Below are positions 1 to 12,722 of a DNA stretch of 64,000 nucleotides, in pieces (positions within the stretch are counted from its first letter, which is position 1; each line of letters begins with the position of its first letter). The notes below the pieces were generated by a model, which searched no databases, was not told the origin of the DNA, and worked only from the letters and a program-made list of their open reading frames with translations. This DNA is from Druceiella hillmani (lineage: Eukaryota > Arthropoda > Insecta > Lepidoptera > Hepialidae), in contig JAYKKI010000004.1 of the NCBI GenBank assembly GCA_039881145.1, forward strand, positions 45,692,501-45,756,500, read 5' to 3'. The position numbers and the translations under genes are program-made.

Positions 1-268
1 TAAAAGATGGCAATCCTAGTGTTAATATCTGAATCCCGAATAGCTTTTTCTAGTGCCATATTTTCAATTTAATGACTTAATAACAATAAATGATCTGGCA
101 AAAACGTATAATATTTCGAAAATAGCTAATAGATTTTTTTCCAAAGGGAGAAAAAATCCTAGCAGTCCCAGGTGATAATAATATCAATTGGTTTCAAACA
201 AATGGCTAAATTTGTGCTTTAAGATTCGAAGAAAAGTTTAAAATATATGGAAGAGACATGCAAGGACC

Positions 269-274
<6 letters not shown>

Positions 275-350
<76 letters not shown>

Positions 351-361
351 GTATATATATA
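275..361. repeat. (TA)n microsatellite
   Basis: An almost pure TA dinucleotide run, interrupted near its right end by a single TTATG. It is one of nine long AT-type tracts in the window. Its length may be inexact because such tracts are assembled unreliably. Confidence 0.95.
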
Positions 362-3300
362 GGTAGAGGAATATGGGGACACAATTATAATCCAGCCATT
401 ATTGAATTTTTTAATATTATGTTCACAACGTATATTTTTTTGTGATTTTCGTTAATTATATTTTGGCTACCAAGAAAATTAAATGTAATCAATGAGCATT
501 TTAATCTTTTAATAAGTGTTTCATTTTTTACGTTTAGAGCAAAATATAAGACATGCTGAACGAATATCAATTATTACTTTGACATCATTATTTCCTTACA
601 TTTCCACGCCACGTTAAAATTTTAATATTAAACTTTTTTAAATTTCAATATTTTAAATACTTGTTGATGCCAGCCCCTTCAAAATCTAATTCCATGGGTT
701 CTTTCATATACGTGATACAGCTGGACCCCTCGTAGGCTTCCTATTAACACAGCGAAATAATAGACACCTACCGCGTGCGTTCAGTACTGTTCTATTTGAA
801 CAGGCGATTTACACTCGATAAACTCATCCATTACCGTCGAAATGTTCTGTATACATATACCGACTACCGTTGTATATGTCCAATAATAATTCTAATATAT
901 CCACAATACGGATTTACCAAGTTCTATTGATAGTCTATTTATAAAAAGCTAATAAGAAATGCGACATATTGGAGGAAATAGAGCAGGTGCCAAGATTTTG
1001 TATAATGTGTATATACCAAATTAATTAGACACATGTTATAGATCTGCCTACAATTTGTTATTCGCTGATTCCACATAGCAAAATCGAATGAAAAAAACTT
1101 GCCTAGTCATTACGGTTCATTAACGAATCGCCTTCTGGCAGGCCTTCGCAATAAAGTCATTTCACATTTCATAATGTATTTTCATCAATATTTTATAGAA
1201 CCTTGATTTGCTGTTTTGACAATATATTATATATTACTTGGGAAATACAAACTGTATTTTCCCATAGGTAGTTTCACTAAATGAAATTTATACTTTATGC
1301 CTTGTTCGCGAGGAAACGATTTATTATGAGCTCGTAATAACTGCGGCAGAAGTAATATATTCAAGTATATCAATTAAAAGCAATAAAGGGAGATAACACA
1401 CGTCAATAAATATAAAGGACATTTGGTTACGTACATAATCTCATAATAGCATAGCCGATCTGAATCAAGCCGGTGAACATCCCTTATATTTTCATTCGCT
1501 TTATTTGCTTGAGTGCATGCAGGACTTGACTGTGGTTTAAAGGAATTTAATGCAAAGAGCGCTCTCTGATACATAATTGTGGTATATCTGTAGAAAATAT
1601 TTTCTTCACATTGCTAATTAAATAATATATCTTACGATGTAAACGTTAGAATAAATTTTCTTGGTAATAGTGACTCTTATAGTAAATTTTGCGCCTTGTG
1701 ATAAACGCATCGGATAAAAGCATTTTTTGTATGAACTAATCGTATAACATGATAAATGGAGTGCAGGAGATGCAATAACAAACAATATTCAGCAATCAAA
1801 AATAAAATAATACTTAATCAATGCAATATGTATGAATACCAAAACATATTACATAATTATCACATGAAGAAGTAATAGTATACGATATATATAATAGAAA
1901 TAAGTACAAATTAAGAGCCAATTTTGTGGAAAAAATAAAAAAGTATTATATTTTCTTTCGTCTTTCTTTTTAAAATGAGAATTTAAATAAAATTATTATA
2001 CAATGATTATGATATTTTAATTAAATATTCATTTATTAATTACAGAAAATTCAATGATATACCAAATAATAAAATTTGTCTAATAAAATAATGAAACAAA
2101 TTAATTAACTGTTTATTTTTTATCGCTATTTATTCAAAGGATTTACGTCTGAAACTAGAAAGGGTCACAATTTTGGAAACGTAGAATTCATCACTCCTTA
2201 TTTCAATATGAGTAGGAGAATTAAAATTCCGAATTCAATCCCGGTAACCGAATATAAACAGCCAACTTCTAAAGTAATTTAGACCTAAACGTAGCAGTTG
2301 GTCATAAACTCCGACCTCAAGCAATATAGCGTTAAAAAAAAGAACGCTTTTTCTATATTAGCAATTCTTTGGTAAAAAACAATTTGGTGGATTGCATTAA
2401 TGATAATCACAGTCAGACCAGGTCACTTACTGGTGACATAAATCCTCGTAGACTTCAGTCCATAAGATGCAACCTTCTGGAATTTTTTAGTAATCAATTA
2501 CTCGTACGCCTGCATTGTACATATTACTCTTTACTTATCCAGAACTCTTTAGGAGTTAAGGCACAAGAAAATAACACAAAGGTTTATGACATTTAGGAGC
2601 AAAATGTTGGCTTTGTGTTAGCAATACTTTCTTTCAAATAAAAATGATGTAAAACGTCTAGTTTTGATTATCAGCAATAACTATGACTGGCTTTTATAGA
2701 AAAAGATACGCACACAGTTCACACAATATTTTTAAACACAGTTCACACTGCATTTTTTTTAAACACGAAATGCACATATTTGTTGTTTAAGTCCTTTGAA
2801 ATAGCAATATATGTTAAATGTAATCAAATAACAAGTTTATCTTTAACATATTTTTATGCAAATAAACCATATCTAAACTCCTATTATAACTGTACTTAAA
2901 CAATTACACGCAATTTATTAACAAGTAAAGTAAATTTATAAATATTTTTTAAACACTCGGACTTACGATACGTTATGCCACTTTAATATGTCCATGTCAT
3001 ATTCCAATAGTGGACACTATCCTTACAAACACTATTTTCCTTGTGCCAATGACAAAAACACATAATTTTTTCCTTAAAATTTATGTTATGACACTAATAG
3101 TTTTCCAAAATCTCCCTTCAGATTTGAATTAGCAAAATTGTAATTTTTGTTCAATTATTCGTACATGTAAACATAATTATCACGCAAATATTCACTACAT
3201 ATATGAGAAATTGTGTATTTAAACTATCCCATCTTTGCAAAAAAATTATAATCTCAGGAATATTTAAAAATTATACCACTATTAATACGTGTGACGTATT

Positions 3301-3399
3301 ACTCATTTTAAGGTTTTAATTATGGTAAGGCCATACCATCGGGTCTAACCATTATTGGACGGTTACGTTGGCGAAATAAACTCGTATTTTATAGAAAAT
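362..3399. other. AT-rich stretch, no gene recognised
   Basis: I see no conserved protein motif, RNA gene or transposon terminus here on either strand. The open frames are short (75 codons or fewer) and lack recognisable residues. The stretch is consistent with intergenic or intronic DNA. Confidence 0.7.
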
Positions 3400-4900
3400 G
3401 TATGCAACATGAGTAATTTAAGCAAATCATGGCTACAATAAACTTGAATCAGACGATCTGCACTTAATAGGATCATCATTCACCGTCGAAATTCTGTTCG
3501 TTACCAGTTGACCACTACGAACTACTATTTTCCTCTTCAGTTAATAAACTTATTTACAGGTTCTGATTATTCAACCTCCGATAAAGGATATTTGATTGCA
3601 ATAAATATTTTATTTATTTTATGGAATGAAATGAATAACGAAAAGGGTAATTGTTTAAATAGTGATTATGCAAAACTACTTAGGTAGCTCAGTTAGACTA
3701 CTATGCTGAACTGAATATTTAACGGAGTCCTACTAAATAGAATAAAATAATCTTCATTAATTGACAAGGAACTACTTTAAACCTTTACACAAAATTCTAC
3801 AAATTACTAGAAAGTTGACAGATTTTCAGAAAGAGACAATTAATCTATAGCTAAATTTTAGAGAAACTAATTCGACGCTTTTAAATTAAATCTACTTGTA
3901 TATTAAGAAGTAGGCGTTAGGAATAAATTGCCACCTGATAATCTCTCATTTATTAAGAGCAAATGTTATATTACACACATTTTTTGTTACTAACTTTGGT
4001 TAATGTAATGTAAGTTTCTTTTAATGTATGTAAGTTTCTTTAATTGTTTTTGAATTTTACGTATAGTTTATATCTACCTCATAAATGTATTCCTGAATTC
4101 ATTGCTGCTTGTATCCCTTACCATCAAAGAAAAAAAAAAGATTTCAACGGAACTTTCCAAGCAAATGTGAATCAATTCCAATGCATCGAAAACAGTAATA
4201 GGCGCATTATACGGTTTAACATATAGATCGCATAAAATTTTGTTTGATGTAAAACGTACCACCGTAACTCACATAATAAAGGAAGCACAATTTTAAACTT
4301 TAACCTGTAATCCACACTCTGAAAACAATTTAAACCTGAAAAGATACCTATCAATCTTTCAATATGTTTTGCAAACGTCGATAAATTTTCAAGAAATTTT
4401 AAATCGTTAGTTATTGCCATTATTGGCTTCGTTTTTTTACGAAATTAATTCTCGGTGCGCGTGTCTTTACGCGAAATTTTGGTATTATGTTAATGTAATA
4501 TTATATTAAGCCATATTCGACGGGGCTTTAAATAAATAGCGTACAAAGACAAACAATGTTTCCAGGCCGATGCCCTCACGATTGAATACTTACGCTTATC
4601 CTTGGTCTAATTAAATATTATAAGTGGTCATTCTTCTACCGAGCAGCAACGTGAAGTAGGGAAAACTCACTTAAAATCCCATCATCTTACAAAGTACCAG
4701 TTCACAAATATGATTTATACCAGAGAAGATAAACACAAAAATGGAAGACGCCAAAAGTTGAGTAGAAAATTTGGAATGAAATGATTTAATTTTACCATTT
4801 TTTCTGTATGCCGGGAAGAAAAAAAAATTGTTTTGATGATTCCCTGCGGGACTGTTCCATGACGTCCAGTAAATTCTCATCGTTTCGTGTATCTTTTTAT
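3400..4900. repeat. Diverged duplicated block, copy 1
   Basis: This block aligns by eye, in the same orientation, with 8950-9800 and then 14090-14900. Matching landmarks are a segment around GACGATCTGCACTTAATAGG (3454) versus GCGATCTGTACCTAATCG (9043), a segment around CAACGGAACTTTCCAAGCAA (4146) versus the similar run near 14120, and a stretch around ATATTCGACGGGG (4514) versus ATATCCGACGGG (14460). Divergence is considerable, with many substitutions and small indels. No coding potential is visible. It may be an old segmental duplication or two copies of an uncharacterised dispersed repeat. Confidence 0.55.
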
Positions 4901-6801
4901 TTACACACCCTAATTTATGTTGGGAAATGGGTTTGTTTGTCGGTTTGTTTGTTCCATACATTAGCTAATATTAAATCAATAATCCTTTCAATATGTGCAT
5001 ATGACGCTAAATGCTTATGTATAGAATATTTTGGAGGAAAATAGAATAGGATTTATTTCTCGTACTATTTATTTTTCAAATTATTCAATTCACAGTCAAT
5101 GTGCAAAATTGTAAAAGTTCTTTATAATCAATATTTCCTAAAATTTTTCAATTAAAAATTTTCCCAGTTTCTTGGGTCTTAAATTGTTTTCATTAACAAC
5201 GAAACATCGACAAATTATAAGATGAATCAAATTATGCGGTTAGATCGGTGAGTGTTTAGATCTTGCAGAAATTTGTTTGAAAGGTACAGATTATTTATCT
5301 TTTTACATATTTGTATTTATTTATTTAATTAATCGCGGAAATTATACATATTCCCATTATTTATTTACCTCTATAAATCGAACCTCTATTAGTTTCTATA
5401 AATAGAGTTGGAATAATTTTGATATCTGAATATAAATAATTAAATACCAATCTTAAATTTTTTTATCAATGTCAGAAATCATTATTGTGGGATGATGGTA
5501 TAGCTGTAGACGATTAATGCCGTTAATGATTAAAATGTAAACAATTCTAGCTACCAACAAAATTGGTATAAAACTTAATTGCATAAAACTGTCTCAATAT
5601 CTATAATGGAAAATAGTGAAGAAATAAAACATACGATGGAATCGAGACTATAATTTCGTGTTATAGTTAAGAATTAAATACGTAATTAAGTATTAGGTAA
5701 TGCGAAAACAAAAGGAAGTACACAATTTTAAAGCACTTGAAATGCCAAATATTTACTAAAATATTTATTTAATATAAGTGAAAATGCATACATACAAAGA
5801 CAAAATTATGTCAGAGAATGTGTGATTTAAAAAATAAAAAATCGACCGAGTGCGAATTGATCTCGCACACCAAACATCATAATTATGATGGATAATGAAA
5901 TAAAAAACGTAATTTTTGACTCACTGAGAATAATTAATCACTAACAAAATATCAATGAGACCGATCCATTTGTTACGGTGTTATTCAGCTGATTAAATTG
6001 TTTATCGCGGAAACTATTAACTATATATAAAGTATAAAACTAACATAAATAATTATTTATACATGTACATAACTCAAATTTGTTGCTCGAATACCAATTT
6101 TAAATCGAGATATGGTTTGACAAAGAAAAACCTGAATGAAATTGGAAAATATTTTATAAAATCTCAAAGGGGCCAAAAAATTAAAACAAGCATGTGTGCT
6201 AATTCGTTATCGCTGCCTGCTTTGCTTAGTCGGTTACAGCTACAGATCGACGAAAAAATTTACAACTTTTGGACAATATTATGTAGTAACGCGTATTTAA
6301 TATGGAGTGTGTAAACACGTGGATAGTAAGGAAAGAACTAAGTGGCTTTCCATTTTTTTTAGTTTCAAAGCCCAAATAAAACTTTTGTACTCGTTAGTGG
6401 TTCAGTTGTTGGGAAAATTATTTTTTTGATTGAAAGGTGATCCCAGCGAAGGCGAATTCAAAGGGTGCAAGTTGTTTTCCTTTTCTAAAGAAAGAAATTA
6501 TTTCGACGGCAGTAACAATTTTCCGCGCTAATGCCGATTTCCTTTCGATTTTCTAAACGAGTTTTCAAGTTGAAAATTGCTTTCAAAGAATAGTAAATAT
6601 TATTTTATTATATAATGCCTCATTATCGTTTATATGTCATATGTTCGTAAATCTACAGGAAACCCTCAAAGTGAATATTCTACTCGTACTTAACACGTTT
6701 TACCGCTTTCAAAATCTAAATAACTAACATTTCCACTACTGTCGGTTAATGATAAAAACAAAACTTACGTTGTCATTATCAATTAAGCTATAACCATACT
6801 A
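4901..6801. other. AT-rich stretch, no gene recognised
   Basis: No recognisable coding, RNA or transposon signal was seen. The longest open frame (83 codons, from 6063) has no motif I recognise. Confidence 0.65.
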
Positions 6802-6863
6802 TCTGCATCATTTCAGGCAGTTACTACTGACTAATAACTAGTCACTGCCTGAAATGATGCAGA
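6802..6863. other. Perfect 20-bp hairpin (inverted repeat)
   Basis: The arm at 6802-6821 (TCTGCATCATTTCAGGCAGT) is the exact reverse complement of 6844-6863, with a 22-nt loop. Inside the loop GACTA and TAGTC form a further 5-bp inverted pair. The flanks do not extend the pairing. The strand of any transcript is unknown. It could be a short snap-back duplication or, less likely, a small-RNA precursor. Confidence 0.85.
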
Positions 6864-6943
6864 GTGTGTTACTAGAAACAAAAGGGCAGAGGTAGAGGCA
6901 GTTAAAGTTATTACTGTTAAACCATTACTCAAAAATTATGTAA

Positions 6944-7044
<101 letters not shown>

Positions 7045-7579
7045 GTTTACCTTTAAGTTCCATTTAACGTGCATAAGTTAAAATCTATTGCCTTAATTTA
7101 GTTTAAGGTATAATTTTCTTCTAACTCTTTTTCTAGTTACAAAACAGTACGGAGTAATACAAGTTTTCTTTCAAAAATTAATTACAACGCAATTAACTAT
7201 TGAACCGATCGAACACGCATAAAGTACGATTCCGTAGTTGTCTATATATTTTTATTTAAAGCGTTTACTTGCGGAATTTCATGCACATTGGTCAAAAACT
7301 GTAGAAATAGTTGGACTTTGACAAAATGTGTGGATGGATGAGCATGAACTTAGGAGGGCCACTTGCTTCACTATGGAATTTTAAAACCAGAAGCTGTACA
7401 TTTATTGTAAAAATTGCTTTTTGTCCACAAGAAATTGAGTCATTAAATAGAATAACCGACATTGACTAATCCTTAAAACTGAACAGAAGTGTAAAATATG
7501 ATTAGAATAAAATTTATTTCTGCTCGTTTGATTCTTCGAAAAATTTTGTTATTATTTTATTACAAACGTTAAAGTACAC

Positions 7580-7581
<2 letters not shown>

Positions 7582-7676
<95 letters not shown>

Positions 7677-7689
7677 TTGTGTGTGTGTG
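7582..7689. repeat. Compound (AT)n-(GT)n microsatellite
   Basis: Alternating blocks: AT, then GT, then AT, then GT with one GTTT interruption. The duplicated AT-to-GT transition suggests that a shorter compound repeat was itself tandemly duplicated. Confidence 0.95.
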
Positions 7690-8949
7690 ATGGACTTGTT
7701 GCTACATGAATAACTTATTCCATCAACTAGGTTTACTAAATATGACTGTAAAAGCAATCAAAAACAAGCAAAAAAATATATCATAGCAAATAAAAAAGCA
7801 AAACCCAAAGCAAATACTAAAAAAACAAAAAAGTTTTATTAATTACAAATCCTGACATGTTTGGGAAGAAGAAAAGGGGGAAAAGAGATTATTTGAGAAA
7901 GGACTTTTTCAAACGATATTTGAACATATTTATTGAGGGCGAATTCCAAGGAATATCCAGCTCCAGTTTATTACGAAAATTTATAATTTGGGTAGCAAAG
8001 GACTTTTACTGCATTATAATCAATTTTAGCATACCATGTAGTTTTTTAGAAGATTTAAAAGTGAAATTAGAAAAAAATAATTTTATGAAAATAAAAATAT
8101 TCGAATTATTTCGTCTGTTTTGTAATATGTTGCTCATAATTAAGTACCGCTATTAAATCGGAAACACATTTTTGTCAAAAAATATTAATTTTAATAAAAA
8201 ATATCTTACAGATTATGGTCAGGGGAAACTTTCTAGACATTAAAATAAAATATTAGTAAAAAAAATTAAGATGTATGGATCTTAATATTTCAAAATTTCG
8301 AAAAATAATAAAATAATGTTAATATTCAATATTCCTTCCATTTACATAACATTTTATTCATACCTAAATATTTACATTATTTTGGAAAAAATATTCATTT
8401 TATTTAACTATTCATTTTTAAATTATTTACATGTAAAAAAGAATTTTCTGTATATTTTCACTCGATTAAAAACCACGGAAAGGGTTTTTTTATATATAAT
8501 TCACCTCTTCTGGTAGTTTGAGTTCACTATTTAGAGAGCGTAAAAATTACAAAACACACTCCTTGATTCTTCACATTAATGACAATATTTAATATGGAAA
8601 ACCAACGGTTTATGAAAAATACAAATAAAAGGAAGTTACTTTCCTAATTTTAGAAATAGGAACAAAAATATTTAAAGACAAACATCACCTAAACTCTCAA
8701 AAATATGTCAAATTAATTTATTAAAATATGTTCATTACCAATAAATGGTATTGTAAATTAAAGATCTCAGCAATATTGAAAAATTAAATGCAAATTGCCC
8801 GAACGTAAAACTGAAGGTATTTAATAAATTGGCTTAATAAATATCTGCAGTCACTTATTGCTAAAGTGACAGCAAAATCATTTTGTTTTGAAACGATAAA
8901 ACCATAATTGTCATTTCCGCAGTAGATTGTTTTGTCACGGTCGTGAATT
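7690..8949. other. A/T homopolymer-rich stretch, no gene recognised
   Basis: Very AT-rich and rich in A and T runs. A 99-codon open frame at 7857-8156 is lysine- and phenylalanine-rich in the way random AT-rich sequence is, with no motif, so I do not call it a gene. Confidence 0.6.
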
Positions 8950-9800
8950 AACTTTGTACTTGTCTGGAAAAAATATGCTGTCACTCAGCATTGATGATTA
9001 ATCGAAAGCATGGCACTTGTTAATGTGATGAATTCGGAACAAGCGATCTGTACCTAATCGAATCATCAATCACCATCGAAATGGTACACGTGATCGTTAA
9101 CAGTAGGTCACTATAAACCTGTTTCCCTCTTATAACTCTTAACCTGTTTACGTCTCCTAATTATTCAACCTTTTGTCTTTCGATGAAAAAGTTTGCTTGG
9201 AATTAATATTTCATTTATTTTAAAGAATGGAACGAATAAATAAAAAATTAATGGTGTGATTTTCTGATTAATGCAATTGTAAAAAATATTCGAGTTATCA
9301 TAATCAATACCAATTAAGCAAGTACGACTAATTAATCATTATATATCATATAATTAGAATAAGAATATACAATTGAAACAAACAGAGAAGATGAATTCTA
9401 ATCTAAAATAAAAACGGTAAAGTAAAATAATAATTTGCATGTTTAGTGTTTCGTGCTATAAATTAATTATTTTTTATATATTATATTTTGAACTTAAAAA
9501 AAAATATTTTTATGTTAGTCATATTTCGTATACACTCAATAAAAAGTATTTATTGTCTTAAAACAATCTTTATAAAAGAATTTATTTAATTCTAAATTAT
9601 TCTTAACACCGTACAACATAAACCTGAATGTTAGTTAAGAAGTTGGTGTCTACTAAAAAGTTCTGTTTTTGGTCATATTTCCTCTTTAATCGTTTGTATC
9701 AGTTCAGTCTTAATGTATTAATTGATTAGCTGTAATAAACATTGTTTAGAAAGTTTATATTAAAATCTCTCATTAATAGTTTTCACTCCAAATGCCAAAA
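8950..9800. repeat. Diverged duplicated block, copy 2 (left part)
   Basis: This aligns with about 3400-4020 in the same orientation, including the stretch beginning GCGATCTGTACC (9043), a shared TTATTCAACC segment (near 9152) and a shared TTAAGAAGT(A/T)GG segment (near 9635). The block resumes at 14090, so about 4.3 kb of sequence, including a Penelope-like element and a non-LTR retrotransposon tail, separates the two parts. Confidence 0.5.
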
Positions 9801-11044
9801 CAAATTTTCTTAATATATTTTATTATGTAACAAATAACTGTTTAATGAAATATAGCTCATCAACTTGCTGTCAATTTTGTTCATTTTTATTGATACTTTA
9901 CCAGGTCGAACCTCAAGAATATAATGACATCTATGATACGTAAAACAATTACTAAAAATGTTCAATATCAATTTTCCATTTCCTAGTATAAACTTTCACT
10001 TAATACCAAGACGACCTAAAGAACTTTGATGCTTTACAAATACTCCACTCTACAAAATTGTTCCAACTGCCCTCCAAATGGGAAATCTAAGTTTTCTTAT
10101 TTCATGTCTCTAATTGCTCCTTCCTACTTATCTCACCAGCATGACAAGATACGGACAGAACAAAATGTCCCAACCTTAAAACAAGTGCAATAACTTAACA
10201 AATATTTTTATTGCTGTATTTAATTGTAAATTTACCTGCATATTTTATTCACATTTACGTAGTCAGATTAGAAGTCAGTTACTGACTTCTTCCCAATTCA
10301 GTATATATACCAATTCAATAACGATATGCTATGTGGTTATACAAAAGAACTTATAAGTGCAAAAAAATTAAAAAGTGAGACTTCAAAGCTGAATCGGTAA
10401 ATTGAATATTTTTTTAAATTGACTGAAATAATCTAATATTACCATATGAATTAGTTGGGAATTAGAAATTACGGAATTTTTCTATGAATACATACTCCAC
10501 TTTGACACAACTTCAGTTTGAACATTCATATGGGTACGAATTACTGGAAACTTGATGTGGATTTCTACTTTCGGCGACTGAAATTAATTTAAAAATTAAA
10601 TTTTCTTTTTGTTCTAATACATAGGTATTTTAAAATACTTTTTAGCTGAAAGTACGTAATTCGGTGAGCGCAATCGTTATCTCCATCACAAATGTGTAAT
10701 ATTGAGAGTTACGTGATTTGCCTATGCAATCATTTGTGATTAATTATGAAATATTGTTTCACCGTCTTTTTTCTTAGGGAACCGGCAGTACCAAAAAATC
10801 TCGACTTTCATAACTTGCAACATTCACAGCTCTCAACAATTTCTCGACAGGCCACTTTTTTTACATGTAACACAATATTTTCCAATCAATTATTTTCATC
10901 AGAATCAATGAAAATAATCGATTATCAATCGATTATTTACATTTTTACCGATTATTTGTGAAATTGTGTGTAATTTAATATGTTTGGTTTACAATATTTA
11001 TTATATGACTTATAAATCTGGCGTATCCACCTAATTTCAAGTTC
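9801..11044. other. AT-rich stretch, no gene recognised
   Basis: There are no coding or RNA signals. A small perfect hairpin, GAAGTCAG-TTA-CTGACTTC, lies at 10271-10289. This sequence has no counterpart in copy 1 of the duplicated block, so it was either inserted here or lost there. Confidence 0.6.
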
Positions 11045-11408
11045 AATTTTATTTTTATTCGACATAAAAATACTGTGTTCCTTTGTTGAACGTCGAAACC
11101 GTATAAAATAAAAAAAAAATTAATTAATATAAAAACATTACACAAATATCAAATTTTACCATACACTATAGGATTTAAATTTATATTTAAATATACTGGT
11201 TTCACAACTTAAAATGATGCCTCCAGTCATTTGTCGTTTATACAATCGTAATTTTTATGTCATGCATTTTTGAGTGAATTTGTTTTAACAACGTGTTTAA
11301 AATGTTTTTCCAAAACTTTCCATACATCATTTGGTATTTTATTATAGAAGCATATAATCTGTTCCATAAATGAACTTCTAACGCTTGTGATTCTGAAGTT
11401 GGGAACAT
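11045..11408 (-). mobile_element. 3' end of a truncated non-LTR retrotransposon
   Basis: Read on the minus strand, about 11405-11232 encodes a short peptide containing VRSSFMEQIICFYNKIP and then a lysine-rich segment ending in NDK. This resembles the extreme C-terminus of ORF2 in many insect non-LTR retrotransposons, where a serine/arginine stretch precedes FYNKIP and a VxKxxLxxxA region. An in-frame TGA lies at 11260-11262. Downstream is an A/T-rich 3' UTR ending near 11045 with AATAAAAATAAAATTGAACT. Reverse transcriptase and endonuclease domains are absent, as expected for a 5'-truncated insertion. The upstream end abuts the Penelope-like element, so either element may have landed beside or within the other. 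The clade cannot be assigned. Confidence 0.6.
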
Positions 11409-11485
11409 TCAGTTTATTATTATTTCTAGCAATTAAATGAAACTACGTGATGTAGTATTATTTCTACTTTCTTTAATTTCTTTAA

Positions 11486-11526
11486 CCACGACCTAGGTTT
11501 CGTTGTATTACAACATCTTCAGGTGG
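11486..11526 (-). ncRNA. Hammerhead-ribozyme-like motif of the Penelope element
   Basis: Read on the minus strand, the sequence folds as a hammerhead. Stem I is CCAC (11526-11523) paired with GTGG (11489-11486). The invariant core CTGAAGA (CUGANGA) is at 11522-11516. One unpaired T (11515) precedes stem II, GTTG-TAATA-CAAC (11514-11502). Then comes GAAA (11501-11498). A very short stem III, ACC/GGT, lies within the palindrome ACCTAGGT. The predicted cleavage site follows GTC, between 11490 and 11489. Hammerheads with minimal stem III are known in terminal repeats of Penelope-like elements and are thought to act best as dimers, which suits the palindromic stem III. The extra T before stem II is a departure from the simplest consensus. 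Activity is inference. Confidence 0.7.
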
Positions 11527-12022
11527 GATATTAGCAAAGATTAACTCTTAGGAACAACCAACAGCATTTACATGTTACAAACACAATAGCGGAAGCCTGC
11601 TTTGTGCGGATTTTTCCATTGTTTATGTTAGTGAGTTTATTGCAGGGGCGCAGAGTAGGTTTTATTATATTACCGAGAGTTATACAATATACCAGTATTA
11701 GTATTTTAGTGAGGGTAATAAATTCAATTGTTGTTATTATGTGAGGTTATATAATATAAACTTTACGGTGTATGTAATAAAATTAAATGGAAGTTATTAC
11801 CGGTAATATATTTATACAAAAGCAAGGGTATTTGAAAGTAAGGACAGGGTAATGCACTAATTCTACATATCTCCGGTTTTGTGTATTCATATATTTATTT
11901 ATTTATTTCTTTTAATTTGTTTGTTTGTTTGTTTTATTATATATACTTATATTTATATGTGTATTAGTGCTGGAACAATTTCCAGAGTACTGTAGTATCA
12001 ATGTTGTATATTTATATTATAT

Positions 12023-12722
12023 CTAGAAGATATTAAGAATGGGTGATGACATTATATTTAGTTGTTCATTTAATATATTGACCTTGATGTATTTTTTATG
12101 TCTGTTTATTTCTAATGTTTCTAGGATGTTAAGTTTATTAACTTTTGTATTTATTTGTAATATATAGGGGGAATTATCAGTATGGGGGTGATGGTTATTT
12201 TCAATGAGATGTTTAGCAAAGTGAGATGTGTCTGGTTTATTATTTCGCCAGCTGGCAATGTGTTCTTTATATCTTGTATTGAAATATCTTCCTGTTTGAC
12301 CTATGGATACACTGTTACAGTCGTTACATTTAAGTTTATAGATACCACTCTTTTTATATTTATCTATTTTTTCTTTATTATTAATAAGGGTTTTACCCAA
12401 GTTATTTAAGGTACTATACGTACATGTTATATTATTTATATTTTTATTATTAGTTAAGAGTTTTCCTAATTTGACTGATACATTACCTATGTATGGGATA
12501 GATTTATAGTAAATATTATTATTATTTGATACGACCGGGTATATTTCTTGTATTAGTATTTTTCTTAATTTATTATGGTACAGTTTTTTGAATTGATGGA
12601 TCGTAATTATTATTTGTTGCGATTTGTTTTATAGTTTTTATTTCTTTACGTAGATTAGGTTTTTCTAGAGGGATGGATAAAGCTCTGTGAATCATGGAAT
12701 GGAACGCTGCTAACTTATGGGA
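12023..12722 (-). pseudogene. Penelope-like element: linker and GIY-YIG endonuclease
   Basis: This is the C-terminal part of the Penelope-like protein, a nuclease that nicks target DNA for reverse transcription. From 12409 down the frame is open to a stop at 12023. It contains GIYKLKCNDC followed by SIGQTGR, the two halves of the GIY-YIG motif. The tyrosine of the second half is replaced by serine here. Next come an Arg-Tyr-Lys-Glu-His stretch, paired histidines, and a Leu-Glu-Thr-Leu-Glu segment that supplies the usual glutamate of this fold. The Cys-X2-Cys within the first motif is typical of Penelope endonucleases. The linker between 12722 and about 12590 is in the RT frame, and a frameshift near 12590 separates it from the nuclease frame. 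Confidence 0.85.

Noticed and set aside
3688..3702. TAGCTCAGTTAG, resembling a tRNA or SINE A box
   Set aside because: No matching B box at the proper distance and no cloverleaf fold. Probably chance.
7857..8156. 99-codon lysine-rich open frame
   Set aside because: Low-complexity composition in A/T-rich sequence with no motif.
12182..12409. Plus-strand open frame opposite the GIY-YIG endonuclease
   Set aside because: A shadow of the minus-strand Penelope endonuclease.
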